Shown piece after piece: positions 25,801 to 38,900 of a stretch of 64,000 bases of DNA. The first letter of the stretch is position 1. Each line of letters opens with the position of its first letter. The stretch comes from Channa striata (taxonomy: Eukaryota; Chordata; Actinopteri; Anabantiformes; Channidae): the NCBI GenBank assembly GCA_033026295.1, contig CM065168.1, positions 42,358,875-42,422,874 on the forward strand, written 5' to 3'. A program made the translations under genes and the position numbers. Below the pieces are notes generated by a model that was not told the origin of the DNA, ran no database searches, and worked only from the letters and a program-made list of their open reading frames with translations.

Positions 25801-27755
25801 TAACAAAGAAATGATCAGTCTATAATTTCAATGGTAGGTTTATTTGAACAGTGAGAGACAACAATGACAAAAAAAATCCAGAAAAATGGGTTTCAAAAAG
25901 AGTAATAAATTAATTTGCATTTCCATGAAGGAAATAATATTTGATATCCGTCAGCAAGATAGCTAGGTGGATCTTATACAGGTAGGTGACATTGGCAGCC
26001 CTCTCAGCTCCTTACCTGTATATATCCACAGAAGCAATCAATCAATCCAGATTCCAAACTCTTCACCATGGCAAAGACCAAAGAGCTTTCCAAGGATGTC
26101 AGGGACAAGATTGTGGATACACAAGGCTGGAATGGGCTACCCCATCGCCAAGCAGCTGGGTAAGAAGGTGACAATATATTATTCGCAAATGGAAGAAACA
26201 TAAATTAACTGCCAATCGGTATCCATGCAAGATCTCACGTCGTGGAGTTTCATTGATAATGAGAACGGTGAGGAATCAGCCCAGAACTATAGGAACTTGT
26301 CAATGATCTATAGCTGGGACCATAGTCACCAAAAAAACATTATAATATGAAGGACTGAAATCCTGCTGTGCCCGCAAGGTCCCCTGCTCAAGAAAGCCCA
26401 TCTATATGCCAATGAACATCTGACTGATTCAGAGTAAGACTGGGTGAAAGTGTTGTATCAGATATATGGCATCAACTCAACTCGCCGTGTTTGGAGGAGG
26501 AGGAATGCTGCCTATGACTCCAAAAACACCGTCCCCACCGTCGAATATGGAGGTGGAAACATTATGCTTTGGGGGTGTTTTTCTGCAAGGGGACAGGACA
26601 ATTGCACCGCATCAAAGGGAGGATGGATGGGGCCATATATTACCGTCAAATGTTGGGTGAGAACCTCCTTCCCTCAGTCAGGGCATTGAAAATGGGTCGT
26701 GGTTGGGTATTCCAGCATGACAATAATCCAAAACACACGGCCAAGGCAACAAAGGATTGGCTCAAGAAGAAGCATATCAAGGTCATGGAGTGGCCTAGTC
26801 AGTCTCCAGACCTTAATCCCATAGAAAATCTGTCAAACATCAGCCACGAAACATTAAATGGAGAGGATCTTGGGCCAAAACAGATTTTCAAGAAAATGAT
26901 TGCCAACAAAGGTTTTGCCACCAAGTACTAAAGCAGTTTTTCAAAGGGATCAAAACTTTTTTCCTTCATGGAAATGCAAATTAAAAACTTTTTTGAAACG
27001 CATTTTTCTGGATTTTTTTTGTCATTGTTGTCTCTCACTGTTCAAATAAAACATTGAAATTATAACTGAAAGTGGGCAAATTACAAAATCAGCTGGGGTT
27101 CAAATAATTTTTTCCCTCACTGTGTATATATATATATATATATATAGAGTGAGAGAGAGAGAGAGAGATCAACAAAATATTTGAACAATTTTCAAATATA
27201 TACAGTATTTATGAATTCAAGCAACAACTAGGAGCAACAAAAAACTGTAAAAACAACAAGAAACATTAAACGTCTGCAGGAAAAAGTAAAAGAACAAAAC
27301 AAGAAACCAGTAAAAACTTCGCCAACCAGCCTCCACCTACACCGAACCCCTCGTCATCCTCTTTAACCCCTGACTGCAACCATTACTTTGTCTAATTACA
27401 CTGACTGGAGTTCGTGAGACTGATTATTTACTGTCATGATTCCAGTATCTTTATCTTTCACATTTCTAAATACCAGACATCAGAAGTCAAGCTTAAAGAG
27501 AAGCCTCATGGGCCTCTGGTTGTGGCTCATTCGGTAAAGTCAGCTGAGCTAGTTTCCATGACAACAGAGAACAGGAAATATTGTAACTGCAAAGCTGAAT
27601 GTTTCCTGTGCAATGACGCCCCCTGCGTGACACACGACAAACACGTCTCCCGTCTGCTCTTCCTGCAGCTCGAGACTATTACAGAACACACTGTCGCATG
27701 TCAGAATGATGGACGAGGTTCGGTGCTGGGACAAAGAAGAAGAACAAACTCCTAA
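22811..27755 (+). CDS. Gene D: two-domain Fc-receptor-like membrane protein
   Basis: Exons: leader 22811-22841 (MAITSLCLIL, phase 1), Ig1 24027-24296, Ig2 24468-24725, stalk plus membrane span 25439-25618, tail 27484-27755. They join in frame to 336 residues. A second mini leader exon, common in Fc receptor genes, was not found. Ig1 has SQFFQYEHISLSC, NWTV, an extra Cys pair (PCRGGFG ... SSC) and DSGLYWCES. Ig2 has ESPALPVTEGDEVTLRC and DEGFYKCQHP. This order matches the D1-D2 domains of Fc receptor-like proteins, including fish leukocyte immune-type receptors. The stalk is Pro/Ser-rich, and the span (LVCFILLCILYVVIIGVCIF) has no charged residue for pairing with an adaptor. The tail begins EVKLKEKPHGPLVVAHS, contains a Cys-rich CNCKAECFLCNDAPC and lacks ITIM/ITAM motifs. 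The acceptor choice (ACATCAG|AAG) is set by phase. Ligand binding (Ig Fc or other) is unknown. A Tc1-like element sits in the last intron. Confidence 0.78.
25749..27122 (+). mobile_element. Tc1/mariner-like DNA transposon, inactive
   Basis: About 1.37 kb bounded by inverted repeats of roughly 150-200 bases (CAGTGAGGAAAAAAATTATT at the left, its complement ending at 27122), set in TA-rich DNA as expected for TA target sites. Inside, fragments of a Tc1 transposase lie in more than one frame. They include an N-terminal DNA-binding start at about 26068 (MAKTKELSKDVRDKIVD) and a C-terminal DDE-type segment with FQHDNNPKHTAK and WPSQSPDLNPIEN (about 26700-26840). Stops and frameshifts break the coding sequence, so it is not autonomous. 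It lies in the last intron of gene D and is absent from the matching intron of gene F. Confidence 0.9.
27121..27169. repeat. (TA)n and (GA)n microsatellite beside the Tc1 element
   Basis: A TA run (about 27124-27146) is followed by a GA run (about 27147-27169). It directly abuts the right end of the transposon, in keeping with insertion into a TA-rich tract. Confidence 0.8.
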
Positions 27756-27859
27756 ATCTTTACACCGCACAGTAAACTATGTACATGCTGACTTTTATGA
27801 CTGCAGTTTATGACAGTGTTTTCTTTGTAGTACTTTGTAATACTGTGAAATATACTTAT

Positions 27860-27865
27860 AATAAA
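27860..27865 (+). promoter_or_regulatory. Polyadenylation signal of gene D
   Basis: AATAAA lies about 105 bases after the gene D stop codon in TACTTATAATAAAGTGATG. The same string follows gene F at 39524-39529, in a conserved context, which supports its use. Confidence 0.6.
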
Positions 27866-30800
27866 GTGATGTTTTAAACTTTTACAGATGCTGTTTTGTT
27901 TCAAACTGCTGGTTACTGCATCTGATGAGTTTAACTTTATGTTTTAAAGGAGAAATATGACGTACTTGCGTTTTTCCAGTATTTGTCTGTTGTGTGATTT
28001 CTAAATGACTCAGTGAGGAATAAATCAATATTTGTGTAGATTACCTCACACTATGTTACATACTTTTCCCTTCTCACACCCATCCTGCCAGGCCAAGCTG
28101 GGACAATGTCCAGTGAGTTGAAGAAGGGGGCGGAACCATTAGTTACTTAAACGTGTCTTTTCTTTCACACATGTGCTAATTGCTAATGTGCTATCACGGG
28201 TTCAATCAATCGTGGTTCAGTGACAGGGTGAAAAGAGGAAAATACATTCTTCTCAAAGAAAACATTTGCTGCGAGTACAAATATTATTCAATGTAAGCTG
28301 TACTGTGTGTTTTGTTTTGTTTTGTTTTGTTTTGTTTTGTTTTGTTTTGTTTTGTTTTGTTTTGTTTTGTTTTGTTTTGTTTTGTTTTGTTTTGTTTTGT
28401 TTTGTTTTGTTTTGTTTTGTTTTGTTTTGTTTTGTTTTGTTTTGTTGTTGACTCATCTTTAATAAATCTCTTCTTGGTAAAATCAAGCATCAGTAACTTC
28501 TTAAGAGACTTTTTGGAGACAACTGGGGCGAGAGCTGAATTGTTTTGTCTGTGAACACGTCACACAGAAATCATGCTTGAAATCCTGTCTTAAAAAAAAA
28601 CAACAAGGTAAATGTGCACATGTCTTTGTCCTTGAAGATTTTTAGTTGGTCTGAAAGTCAGAATGAGACATAAATGAGCTACAGTATATGTCAAACAGTC
28701 AGTCTATAACATTATTTATATAGCAACTTTTGAACATAATGTAATTTGAAGTGCTTTACATGTGATACGATAAAGAGTCAATGGTGATATAATGTCCATA
28801 AAACAGGAGTGCAGTATGTATTAAAAAAAAAAACAAGGCACGCAAGACTAGAAGACAAACCAGTAAAAGATTTGAAATTAAAATAGCTTAACATTTATAA
28901 TTAATGACAAATTTATTTTTTAAAAACTATAAATGCATAAACATAAATAATAAATGAATGAATATAAACATAAATACCATGGTAAGCGTTTCTTAATGCT
29001 GCGCTTGAGTTGTCAAATTGGTGAAGTAGTTTTTGTACATTTGCTTCTGTTTGCATGTGTTTTCTCATACTTTTGTGCTTTGAGCTTTCAGGGCCACCAT
29101 AGAGAGAAGAATGAAGTTGTGCTTTGTGAAAAATAAATTGATGTGAAATGTTCAATAAAAACAAAAACACTTAAGATGTATTAACATGACACATGTATTT
29201 AAAAAAACACATATACAGATGGAAACAATAAAAAATATAAACACGAGAAAAAGCATAAAAGAGAGTAAAACACAAGTAATAGATACAATTGTTGATCTGT
29301 AAATAAATCCAGTAATCAAAAAGTGCAACAAACTTTAGAATCCAGAGTTAAAAAGTTAAGTTTAAAGTTTAGGTTTAAAAATATTCAGACTTTTTGTCAT
29401 GTTAGCATTAACATTAACCAAAAGTCTCACCAAAAGTTTTTGTTCTGCACTTTGAAACAACTAAAAGACTCGGGCCACAGGATCTGGGACCCTGAAGTGC
29501 TTTAAAAATAAGTAAATTAATTTTCAAAACCAATAAGGAACCTGACAGTCAACCAGAGTAAAGAATTTAAAACAGGTGTAATGTGTTCTGTCCTCCCGCT
29601 CCGGTTCTTTGTCCTCGGAGTGAGAATTGGTCGTACCTTGACAGTATTTTCAAGGTGAAAAGCAGATTAGGATACAGACTCATAATTAAATATGACAAAG
29701 ATTACCTGCCTGTTGGTTGGTCCAAGACGAATTCATTTTGTTGCCAGTTTCTCTCTGAGTCTTTGAACCAATAATTAAAATTCTGGTTTGTTGTGGTTAA
29801 GCAGCAAGACATTCTTTGAAAACCAGTCACTAATGTGTAAGATACATGTTAAAAGGGCATCAACAGGCCCACAGAAGGCCCACATAAAGTGTCATGAAAT
29901 GAGATGCCATCAGCTACTGAACAGGCACATATACGCAAAAAGTTCTGGAAGTTATTTCAGAGTTTTGGCTCGACACAGATCAGATGATTAAACACAGTTT
30001 TAGCCCAACGTGTTTCTTCAGTCTGTTTTAAAGAATCTGATGGTTGCCTGTTCTGTGTAAAAAGTAGAACCTACGTAAGTTCAGCTGTTTCAGAACGAAA
30101 GTCTTGTTTTTTTGCAGTGAAATTCTAGATTCCAGCTGTCTGAGGACAGAGTGAAGTTGCTCTCTTGTGTTTAATGACAAAATAAATTGATGTCAAATGT
30201 TAAATTCCCTGTGGTCACAGGTCTTGTTATTGATTATGATACTATAAAAAATGTTTTGTTGTGATCATGCAGGGTTTTTTTAAAGCAAAGAATATGTCAA
30301 ATTCTGTAATAAATCCTTTACTTTAAAAATATCAATAAACAACAATCTCATTTCAGTTTCCGATGGCAGTGTTTCACAGTTGAAATAAAGACTGGACCCC
30401 CATGTCTGAATTGCTTTTTGTATATGAAACTATGGAAACTTTCTTTTAACTTTTGTTCTGTTGGCTGTTGTCCAGAGTCTTAGCGTTTGTTGTTTCTGTT
30501 GTGCCTGCACGTGTCCATCAAAGTTTATTTTTTGTTGGTTGTTGTTTGTTGTCCTTTATCTGGTGGACAACATGTTCTACCTGTCAGTGTCGTCCATGTT
30601 GTCAGTTGGTCCCGTCTCCGTCAGTGGAGTTCCTTCTCGGTCGCTCATCTCACGATCGTCTGCTCTTCCTCTCTTGTTTTGCCCTGAAGTTTCACCCTCA
30701 CCTACACAACACAAAAACTGTATTTTACTTGGTGTTGTCCAAGGTGGCTCAAATCAGACAATGATTTTTTCCTAAAGGGGCTTCCTGAAGATTCACAGTA

Positions 30801-31408
30801 GCTTTAGACGAAGATTTGAGCTCAGTTTTACCTGGAAGGGAGAATTTTATGACCCTGTTACTCACAGTACAAGTGTATTACACAGACGACTGTTGAAGGG
30901 CTGGTTTGGTGGATTGTTCGGTGTATGGGGCCCTGCTGTGCTGTAAAACTTCTAAACTTCTCTGGTTAGTGGTTCTACGGTGGTATGGTGAGGGAAAGAA
31001 AACGTGACTTATAAGGTGATAAGGAAACACGTTTTGTTCTAAACTTCCTGTGCAGTTGTGTAACAGCAGGTTCCTCCTGTTCACTTTCAGGACAACTTCA
31101 CAGATCACTTCATAAATACTGGGTATGTTGCGTTTCCAGTGGCTGCCATTACATGGGTCATGATGGTATAAGAGAATTTAGGTTGTTTTCTGATTGCTGC
31201 AGGCCACATCTCCAACCGATCACAACATGTGTTCATAAATATTTCAAATATAACAGATTGTGTTGTAATAGCTTCTCAAAAAGCTGAATTTAAAGATTTC
31301 TACACAACTGGACTATTGTTCTTAAGGCAAAGTTAAAAATGATCTATTCCAATGTATTTAAATGAGGAAAATAAAAAGAAGGGAAACTGAATTTCAATTG
31401 TGACTTAC
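27866..31408. other. Repeat-rich spacer between genes D and E
   Basis: Apart from the pentanucleotide microsatellite at 28310-28446, no gene is recognised. The first 300 bases are duplicated downstream of gene F. The stretch is otherwise AT-rich with several polyadenylation-like hexamers. The missing 3' exon of gene E probably lies in the last 500 bases; a weak candidate is an open frame on the minus strand ending at 30878 that follows an AG at about 31109 in the right phase. Confidence 0.4.
28310..28446. repeat. (TTTTG)n pentanucleotide microsatellite
   Basis: About 27 uninterrupted copies of TTTTG. Long open frames across it on both strands (FCFVL... and KQNKT... repeats) are artefacts of the repeat. 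Confidence 0.97.
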
Positions 31409-33723
31409 TGTGTTTTCTGTATTTCTTCAGTAACCAAACAGCAACAACAACCATAATGACACCAAGACCAAGACCGATGTAAACACGGTGCGCTGAAAGA
31501 AAGACAAAGAACAAAGATTTGTTCTTTTCTATGGCCGTCCGTTCATTGCCCACTGCCAGATCACCAGATCGCTTTGAATGCTGACACAACACGCAGGGCA
31601 TCAGCTCACTGCCCAAGTTGACCCCGACCCACCACGTGCAGGTTTATAATGACGTTCATTAAAGCAGAACTTACAGTTAATATCTTCTGTCTCAGGCCCA
31701 GTTGCTGTGAACAAAAATGAAATTTAAAAAGTGAAATAATTAGGACTTTCCTGCAGAAACAGTAACTGTCCTTCTGGTGGCAGCTAAACAGACTTTAAGA
31801 TGTTTACTCACTGGGATCATAACTCTTCCTGATTTCCCCACTTTTCCCCACAGGATCTGTTGGAAAGTTGTGCAAAATTGTGTGAATTTCTAACAAATAT
31901 CTATGTTTCTGTTTTTAATATAATTTCCTTTGTATTCAGTAACTGTACTCACCAACAATGAGAGTCACGTTGCTGCTCTTGACCTTATCGTGCAGTTTGC
32001 GAACAAAACAGGTGTAATTTCCTGCGTCTGTTTCATTTACTTTGATGAGTTTCAGTGAAATGTTTCCTCTGGTCATTTCGTCACGGAAGAGAGATGTTCT
32101 ATTTCTGAATTTCTTGTCTTGAGATCCTGGGTTGTCATCCCTACTTTTATACATGTGCACAACAGTTTTATTGCATTTCCACTCGACTGTCAGATTTCTC
32201 ACATCTTTTTGGGGCTCCAGGTAACACGGCAAAACGACGTCATCGCCGACTTCTGCTGTGACTGGTTCATGCGATCCAACCACTTCAGACTCTCCTGGGG
32301 AAAGAAACGCTGCTTTTAGATGTACAGTATTCTGCACTTTAACTGTTTAATGAACCAACACGTTCTCAGTATCACAAACTGATGCTTCCTAACACATCAA
32401 AGTTTGCCACTTTGTACCTCGATGAGTATCATATTGACACGGCAGGTAACCTTTGGCTTCGTATTGGATGCTCCACAGCAACAACTTTATATACACAGAA
32501 AAACTGCTTTAGAGTTAGAGAAAAACTACTTCAGGTTATGGTTAGATTTTGAGACGAATTACGTTTAATGCTACAAACACTGACACTGGCTCACACATTT
32601 TCTTCCTGTAGAAACCACATGGTCCAAGGTGCAAAGCATCTTGCATTAGTGTCAAACCCTGGTCAATCCTGCAGCGTCAATACCGGAAGCAAATGTTTTC
32701 AGTGTCTCAAATATATAGTTTATAATTGTTATAGTTTTTAATAGTTTCCAAATATAAAATAAGGGACAAAATACAAATTATGTGCAGAAGTGGTTGGGAA
32801 AGTCATGATCATCAATGTATAATACAAACTGTTTTTTACAATAATTGTTCAAAGTATGGAATGTTTTCGTTTGTCCACATTTTTTTCCACCTCATTTACG
32901 ACATTTTAATTTCTTACTATGTCTGAATTGAAATGTTCACAGTATGTAGTGTGTGTAATGTACACAGTAGTGTGTGGAAAAACATACTGAGATAAGATCC
33001 TAAGGAAACACGTGCAGAGATGATTCAAACACATCAAAAACTTATTTAACATTGTTTTATGAACTTGACTTTATTTTTATTCTTTTTACGTTTTTTTAAG
33101 TGACTTTAAACTCATGTTCAGGATTGATAATCTATCCGACAGCTTTTGTTATTTACCTACAAAATTTAACAAACTTTACAACGGTTTATCATAAACAAAG
33201 TTACCTCTGCTAAATTATTTTAAACCATAAATCAACCTGAACATTTCTTCTTCCATTGGTTTCACATATTTTTTTATTTTGCAATAAGCATAAGAAAAAT
33301 ATCTCCAGGAACTGTTAAAAATAAATGTTACTGAATAAAATTCTTTAACTTTCAAATGCCTTTGTTGAGAAAAATGTTCAAAGTTCAGTGGAAAGTCCCG
33401 GACTATGAGTCATTGGAGCTGCTTTTTCAACCTGAGTATGAATTAGCTCATGGGAACCATCATAAAAGAAATGATCGTGACCTTCTATTTTTGCTGCTTG
33501 ACATTATAACGCCATAGTTTAGAGGGTTTCTGGCTTTTTCTCAAAGTAAGTCTGAACCATGACCAGTTACGGTTTCTGTTTCTTTTCATCTGCTCACTTT
33601 GATTTGAGAGTTTCTTTAACAAACCAACGGCGGTTCTATGAAACAAATCTTACCTGTCGCACCTGTCGCACCTGCCGCCGTGAGAGCGGCCGACACAAGA
33701 AGTTGCGCTGTGATGAACCTCAT
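31409..33723 (-). CDS. Gene E: single V-set type I membrane protein, 3' end unresolved
   Basis: On the minus strand: leader 33723-33654 (MRFITAQLLVSAALTAAG), V-set 32294-31953 (114 residues), two small stalk exons 31856-31812 (45 bases) and 31704-31675 (30 bases), and a membrane exon 31492-31409 (YIGLGLGVIMVVVAVWLLKKYRKH). Every junction is GT-AG and phase 1. The V domain has VVLPC, VEWKCN and DAGNYTC, with several N-glycosylation sequons. Layout and exon phases match genes G and H, including the small stalk exons and the Gly-rich membrane motif, so E is an older, inverted member of that family. The terminal cytoplasmic exon was not identified with confidence. At least 190 residues are supported. 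The nearest general family is the butyrophilin/MOG-like or B7-like V-set group; function is unknown. Confidence 0.75.
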
Positions 33724-35947
33724 TTTTCCTTCTGAATTATAATAAACCAGCTGTGCCACTGTGGCAGCTGGTCAGCTTATCGCGGATTTATCAAAAACAA
33801 TCTCCAGCTGCCATAAAAGTTCAATCTACTTTCACTTTCCCCACTGACGTCATGCGTACGTGAGCAAACACGTGTGGGCTAAACATTAATAATCCATCAT
33901 TATATTCATCGTTTGGCGAATTAGACATGTTGAAACAGACAGACTGTATCATAATCACTTTCAACTCTATTTGATGAATGTACAATATTAAGCAACGTGT
34001 TTCAGTAAATATTGAGTACAATGTTTTATTTTTCTGATTTATTATCAGATTTTTCTGATCATACTGTCTTAAAGAGTAAAAAGAAGCAGGGTGACTTTGA
34101 ACACACTCTTTATGTCTGATGTCTCTCTGAGTCTCATGGAAGACTGGGACCAGATATTTCAAGATTTAAGATTCAAGGTTCAATACTTTATTGCCATGGC
34201 GAAGAGATTTTTTATTTTTATTTTTGGGTTGGCTTGCACATCAACACTCACCATGTTACATAAACATGTATATACATATACAAACAAAAGCATAAAAAAT
34301 GAAATCAGTCCAACAATAAAGGAAAGTCTATTTTCGTCTTTCTTTCAGCTGCCCAGTTTTACCAGGGCAGCGCTGGGGAGGGGCCGGTCGCTGGTTCAGT
34401 GCACAGGGACCCTTCGACGTGCAGTGTCCCTGTGCACTCACTCACTCCAACCCTGTGGCAGCCACATATAATCACTTACAATGGAAGTCAATGGGACCAA
34501 ATTGGCCGCGAGCATAAAGAGTGTCTGCTTATGTGCATGTATCCAGTTCTCTACACCTGCTAATAGAGGGGAATTGGAATTTCAAAAAGAAAAAGAAAAA
34601 ACTAATCCTGGCCAAGTTTCATATTTAGCCTTTAAACAGACCAAAAAATCAAAATTGAAAAGTGCACGTTTGCTCCACGAAGGTGCCTTCAGCATCAAAA
34701 ATGTACCAACTGTACCGTGCTGCTCTGGATCCACAAATGTTTCAAAGTTTGTTGAGAGGTGAGAAATTTAAAAACACTCCCCTTTAAAATCATGAGGCCT
34801 TCCTTCTGTATCCGGGCCTTATAGATTTGTGAGACTAACGGAAGTTCACATCCAGTAAGTATTTTTGGACATATACACAGTCATGTTCCCAAACTGCAGC
34901 AAACCTTTGTTACTGCTTTCGCAAGATATTTATTTATATAAGATATTTATATTTATATAATATATTTTTTCCCACACAGGGAAATGAAATCAAAAAGCGT
35001 TCCTTAGTATGCAAGATTCGCTATTTGATTTTCAATATATTTTCTTAATATGTAACTTTTTAATATGATACTGGCAGTTATGCAATAAACATTAGAGCTT
35101 ATTCCAAAAGTGTTATTAGACACACTGTTAGTGTACATGCAGCTAATATTAGTTTGTATCTTGTTTGGTATGATTTTGTGAAATCACCATAAGACGTGAC
35201 TCTGTAAACATCACTTGGTTTGAAGTGGAAAAGAAGACGTAAGCGAGTCGACCGCAAAGTGGTGAGGATGCTTGGGTTGTGTTTGTTCAGCGGCTGTTTG
35301 ACAAAGGGCTCAAACTTTCCGATTTTATCCCGGAATATTTTCAAATGTTACCACAATAATGACTTTTATTAAGTGCAGTGATGAATCAGCTACTGTATTT
35401 CCTAAACAAAGTCTTCGAGTTGCTTTGTGGTTGTCCTGTTTCATTTATTGTGATCGATTTCCTTTCTGGTAACTAAACCTCACTGCTGTGGTTTTCAAAG
35501 ACAAGAAGCGTGATGAAATGTGACTTAGAAGAAAATGAAATTACTTTAGATACACCCAGTCGTAGATCCATACGTCTTTTGCAGATACTGACCAATTCAC
35601 CAATAACCAGACAATTCATTCGACAGGAGGCGTACCATCAGACACGTCTGTCTGATTGTACATCATAGGCTGTTAGCAACAACACAATGTAAAGAGTCTG
35701 AAAAAAGACATAGATACTGTTTAGCATTTCTTATAGGATAAGCACATTATTCATTAAATCACAAAATAATTAGCTACTTTATTATTTCTTAGCTAATTAA
35801 TCATAAAAATAGACATTAACCTAGTTACAAATTTTTTTTCAACAACAAACAAACAAACAACTAATGTAATTTCCTGTGTGCGATGAGGATGTGGTAGATG
35901 TCTGTATGAGGTAAAACCCAGAGGAAGTTCATTAACAGCGTCGACTC
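33724..35947. other. Spacer between divergent genes E and F
   Basis: The E leader (minus) and F leader (plus) face away from each other across 2.2 kb, so this spacer should hold both promoters. No coding exon is recognised. A dispersed-repeat-like block (AAGATTCAAGGTTCAATACTTTATTGCC) begins near 34170, and a perfect 12-base inverted repeat is at 34398-34438. No TATA box was clear. Confidence 0.4.
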
Positions 35948-38900
35948 ATGATGGAGATTATCGCTCTGCACAATGCTCTGTGAGTAGCTTTATTTTTTAT
36001 TATATTTCCTCCTGCTCTTAACAAACTGATGAAGCCCATGGAGAGGATAACAGTACAGCAGCTGAATTTAGTAAATCCTCTCCGTCACAGACTCATCTTT
36101 GGTCTTTTACCACGACGCAACCTATCACCTAAATCTAGGGTTAAAATTATTAATGCAGCTTTATATTTTACCATTTTAAACATTTTAAAACAGGTACAAC
36201 TTATGCTTTAGTCACAACAAATCATATCAAATGACTCAACTCAGAAATGACGGGAGGATGTGAAAGCTGTGGGTTGTAGCAATGCTACAGGGGAATGATG
36301 AACTTGCAGCTCCTCTCAGTTTGGCAAAACATATTTGACACACATTTTTTATGTGTGTCAGACCAGTGTTTGAGGTCCAGAATTTGATATTCACACTTAG
36401 CTCCATTTTTGGTCACAGGAAGCAGCTGTTTTCATGAAATAATTGAATCAATGTGTTGCCCTTTAAATTTGGAATGTGAGAACAGGTAATATTGTACATT
36501 GTAATATGACGTTTGTCAGTTGTGTATTTTCAGCGTTGGTGTGTTCAAATGCTTCTCTTGCAACTATTGCAGCTTATAGCAGTGCATGCACTCAGTACAT
36601 CGAACTGCCTATGCAGGAAGAAAAATTTAGAAGCTTTCAAAATTTACTTCCTTTTTCAATTGCTCCACCCTCCTCACCGGCAGCCACGCTGAGAATCACC
36701 CCCGACAGATCTCAGTTCTTTTGGTACGACCAGATCACCCTGAGCTGTGTCGCACAGCCATGTTCCGGCAAATGGACAGTGAAGAGAAGCACGTCCTTTA
36801 AAAGATCTCAGCCGTGTGAGTTCGGCTGGGCAATCCCAAGTGAGACGTCCTGCACCGTTAATGATGCTGATCCGTCAGATACTGGACTGTACTGGTGTGA
36901 GTCTGGAAGCGGGAAGCGCAGCGACACCATCAACATCACAGTGACAAGTAAAACATACATGTGAAAATGGCTGTTTTATTTTATCGTTATTTGAGGCTGA
37001 ATGTTGTGACAGGGATCTAATGTTTTATATTTCAGAGGGGGTTGTGATCCTGGAGAGTCCTTCGCTTCCTGTGACTGAAGGAGATACGGTGACTCTCGGT
37101 TGCTCCTACAAAGAAGAAGAACACCCCGAGTCTACGTCAGATTTCTCAGCTAACTTCTACAAAGACGCCGTTTTCATTGGATCTGAGGACGGAGGGAAGA
37201 AAGTTATTCCTGCTGTGTCCAAGTCTGATGAGGGTTTGTATCAGTGTGAACACCCCTCAAAAGGAAGGTCACCACAGAGTCTGCTGACAGTGAGAGGTAA
37301 CCTGATGCTTCGTTTTCGGTTCACATCCACGTGTACGTGATTTTCACAGTAGCTGAAGACACAGTGTCCTATATATTATTCTGCAGGTTTGGGTTTTGAA
37401 AGCTGCAAAATTACATGTGTAATTTGACGCCTCATACAGGAGGCCAGCCAGGAGCAGGTTGTATGCTGAACCAGTACACATAGTTTTGCATGAGAACTGC
37501 AGTGACCGTTCTTACTCCTGATACGTCAAAAAGCGTCGCTTTGTTGAGTGTTACATGCTGAAGTCTAAGACTACCTGTTTGTGTCGGTGATTGACACTCA
37601 GAAGTTTCAGTGTAGATCAAAGGAAACACGACGACGTAGTACACGACGTGAAGAAGTTTCATAAAGAGGTTGGCGGGATGGTGGATGATCAACTCTAGTG
37701 CGAGATGCAGGGCTCTTTAATGATGATCATCAAACAACATGGCCGAGTTATTATAGCAGGGAAGTGTTGTTGTCGTAGTTTGAAGCATTTATCTTGTAAC
37801 TTCACATTCCTCTGATGTTTTTGTATGTAACCCTACAGTTTTTTGTTCATGCAGTCGTTTCTGTGGCCACAAATGTTTAGGCTCCTGGAGCATCGTATAC
37901 TTAGGCCAAAACGTACCTGTAGAGTCAATATCAGTGCTTTTTCTCTCATGGCATCCGACAGTGGCCGTCCTGGAATCTGAAAACTTAAAGTCTGCCAGTT
38001 CTTGTGGTGTCAATAGGATAGACTAAAGGACGATACATCAGTGGCTGAGAGAATAAATTCCTGGCCATCATGGACAGTGCTAACACCAGAATGCGAATCG
38101 TTTTCATTGGCAGACTGCTGTCCCAGTCCTGTTCCACAGATTAACTGAGGTCTTTTGTCCCTCATCGCTTTCAGTACCACAAGGCTGGACACTGCTGACT
38201 GCGTTGCTGCATCCTGGACTGTGGTCCTGTGGTCGTACTGCACCACCCCGTCTCTTATTATTCTTGTAATGTTTCACTTTTAGGCTTAGAGATAAGATGT
38301 ACAGTTACTAATCATTACAATTTATATTCATATTGTATGTTGTCTGTTTGACCCTTTTGAAGTGCTTAAGCTACTTGATGCTTTAAATTAAACTTTCAAC
38401 CACTTACAATTATAGGGACATTCTGAGGGGACAAAACAAATTTTTTCTTAATAGTTTTTTTTCCCTTTTCTTCACAGTCAGAGACATCTCAAACACTAAT
38501 GCTCCTCCTTCCACTCCTTCTCCTTCTTCTCCCCCTTTCCTGCTTCGCCCCACACTGTTGTGTGTCTTCCTGCTGTGCATCCTTTACGTTGTCATAATTG
38601 GAGTGTGTATATTCGCGTACCGAAGGTGGACTAAAGGTAAGACCAGCTTTGAAAACCATAACAGAATCATCATCTCATCCATGCTGTAAAATCTAATAGT
38701 TTTTATTGTTAAATCCCATTATCTGATACAACTAAAGATATATAAATAAATAAATAATATATATATATGTATATATATATAAATAAATTATATATATATA
38801 TATAATTAGAAATGTTGCTCGAATCTAGAACAATTTTCAAATATATACAGTATTTATATAGCAACAACTAGCAGCGACAAAAAACTGTAAATGTGAAAAA

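Noticed and set aside
28253..28554. Open frames FCFVL... and KQNKT... on both strands
   Set aside because: They are translations of the TTTTG microsatellite, which has no stop in several frames.
30453..30775. Three overlapping plus-strand frames with hydrophobic stretches
   Set aside because: T/G-rich composition explains the hydrophobicity; no splice context or domain.
34481..34762. 93-codon plus-strand open frame
   Set aside because: Lies in repeat-like DNA between the E and F leaders; no known motif and no splice sites in phase.
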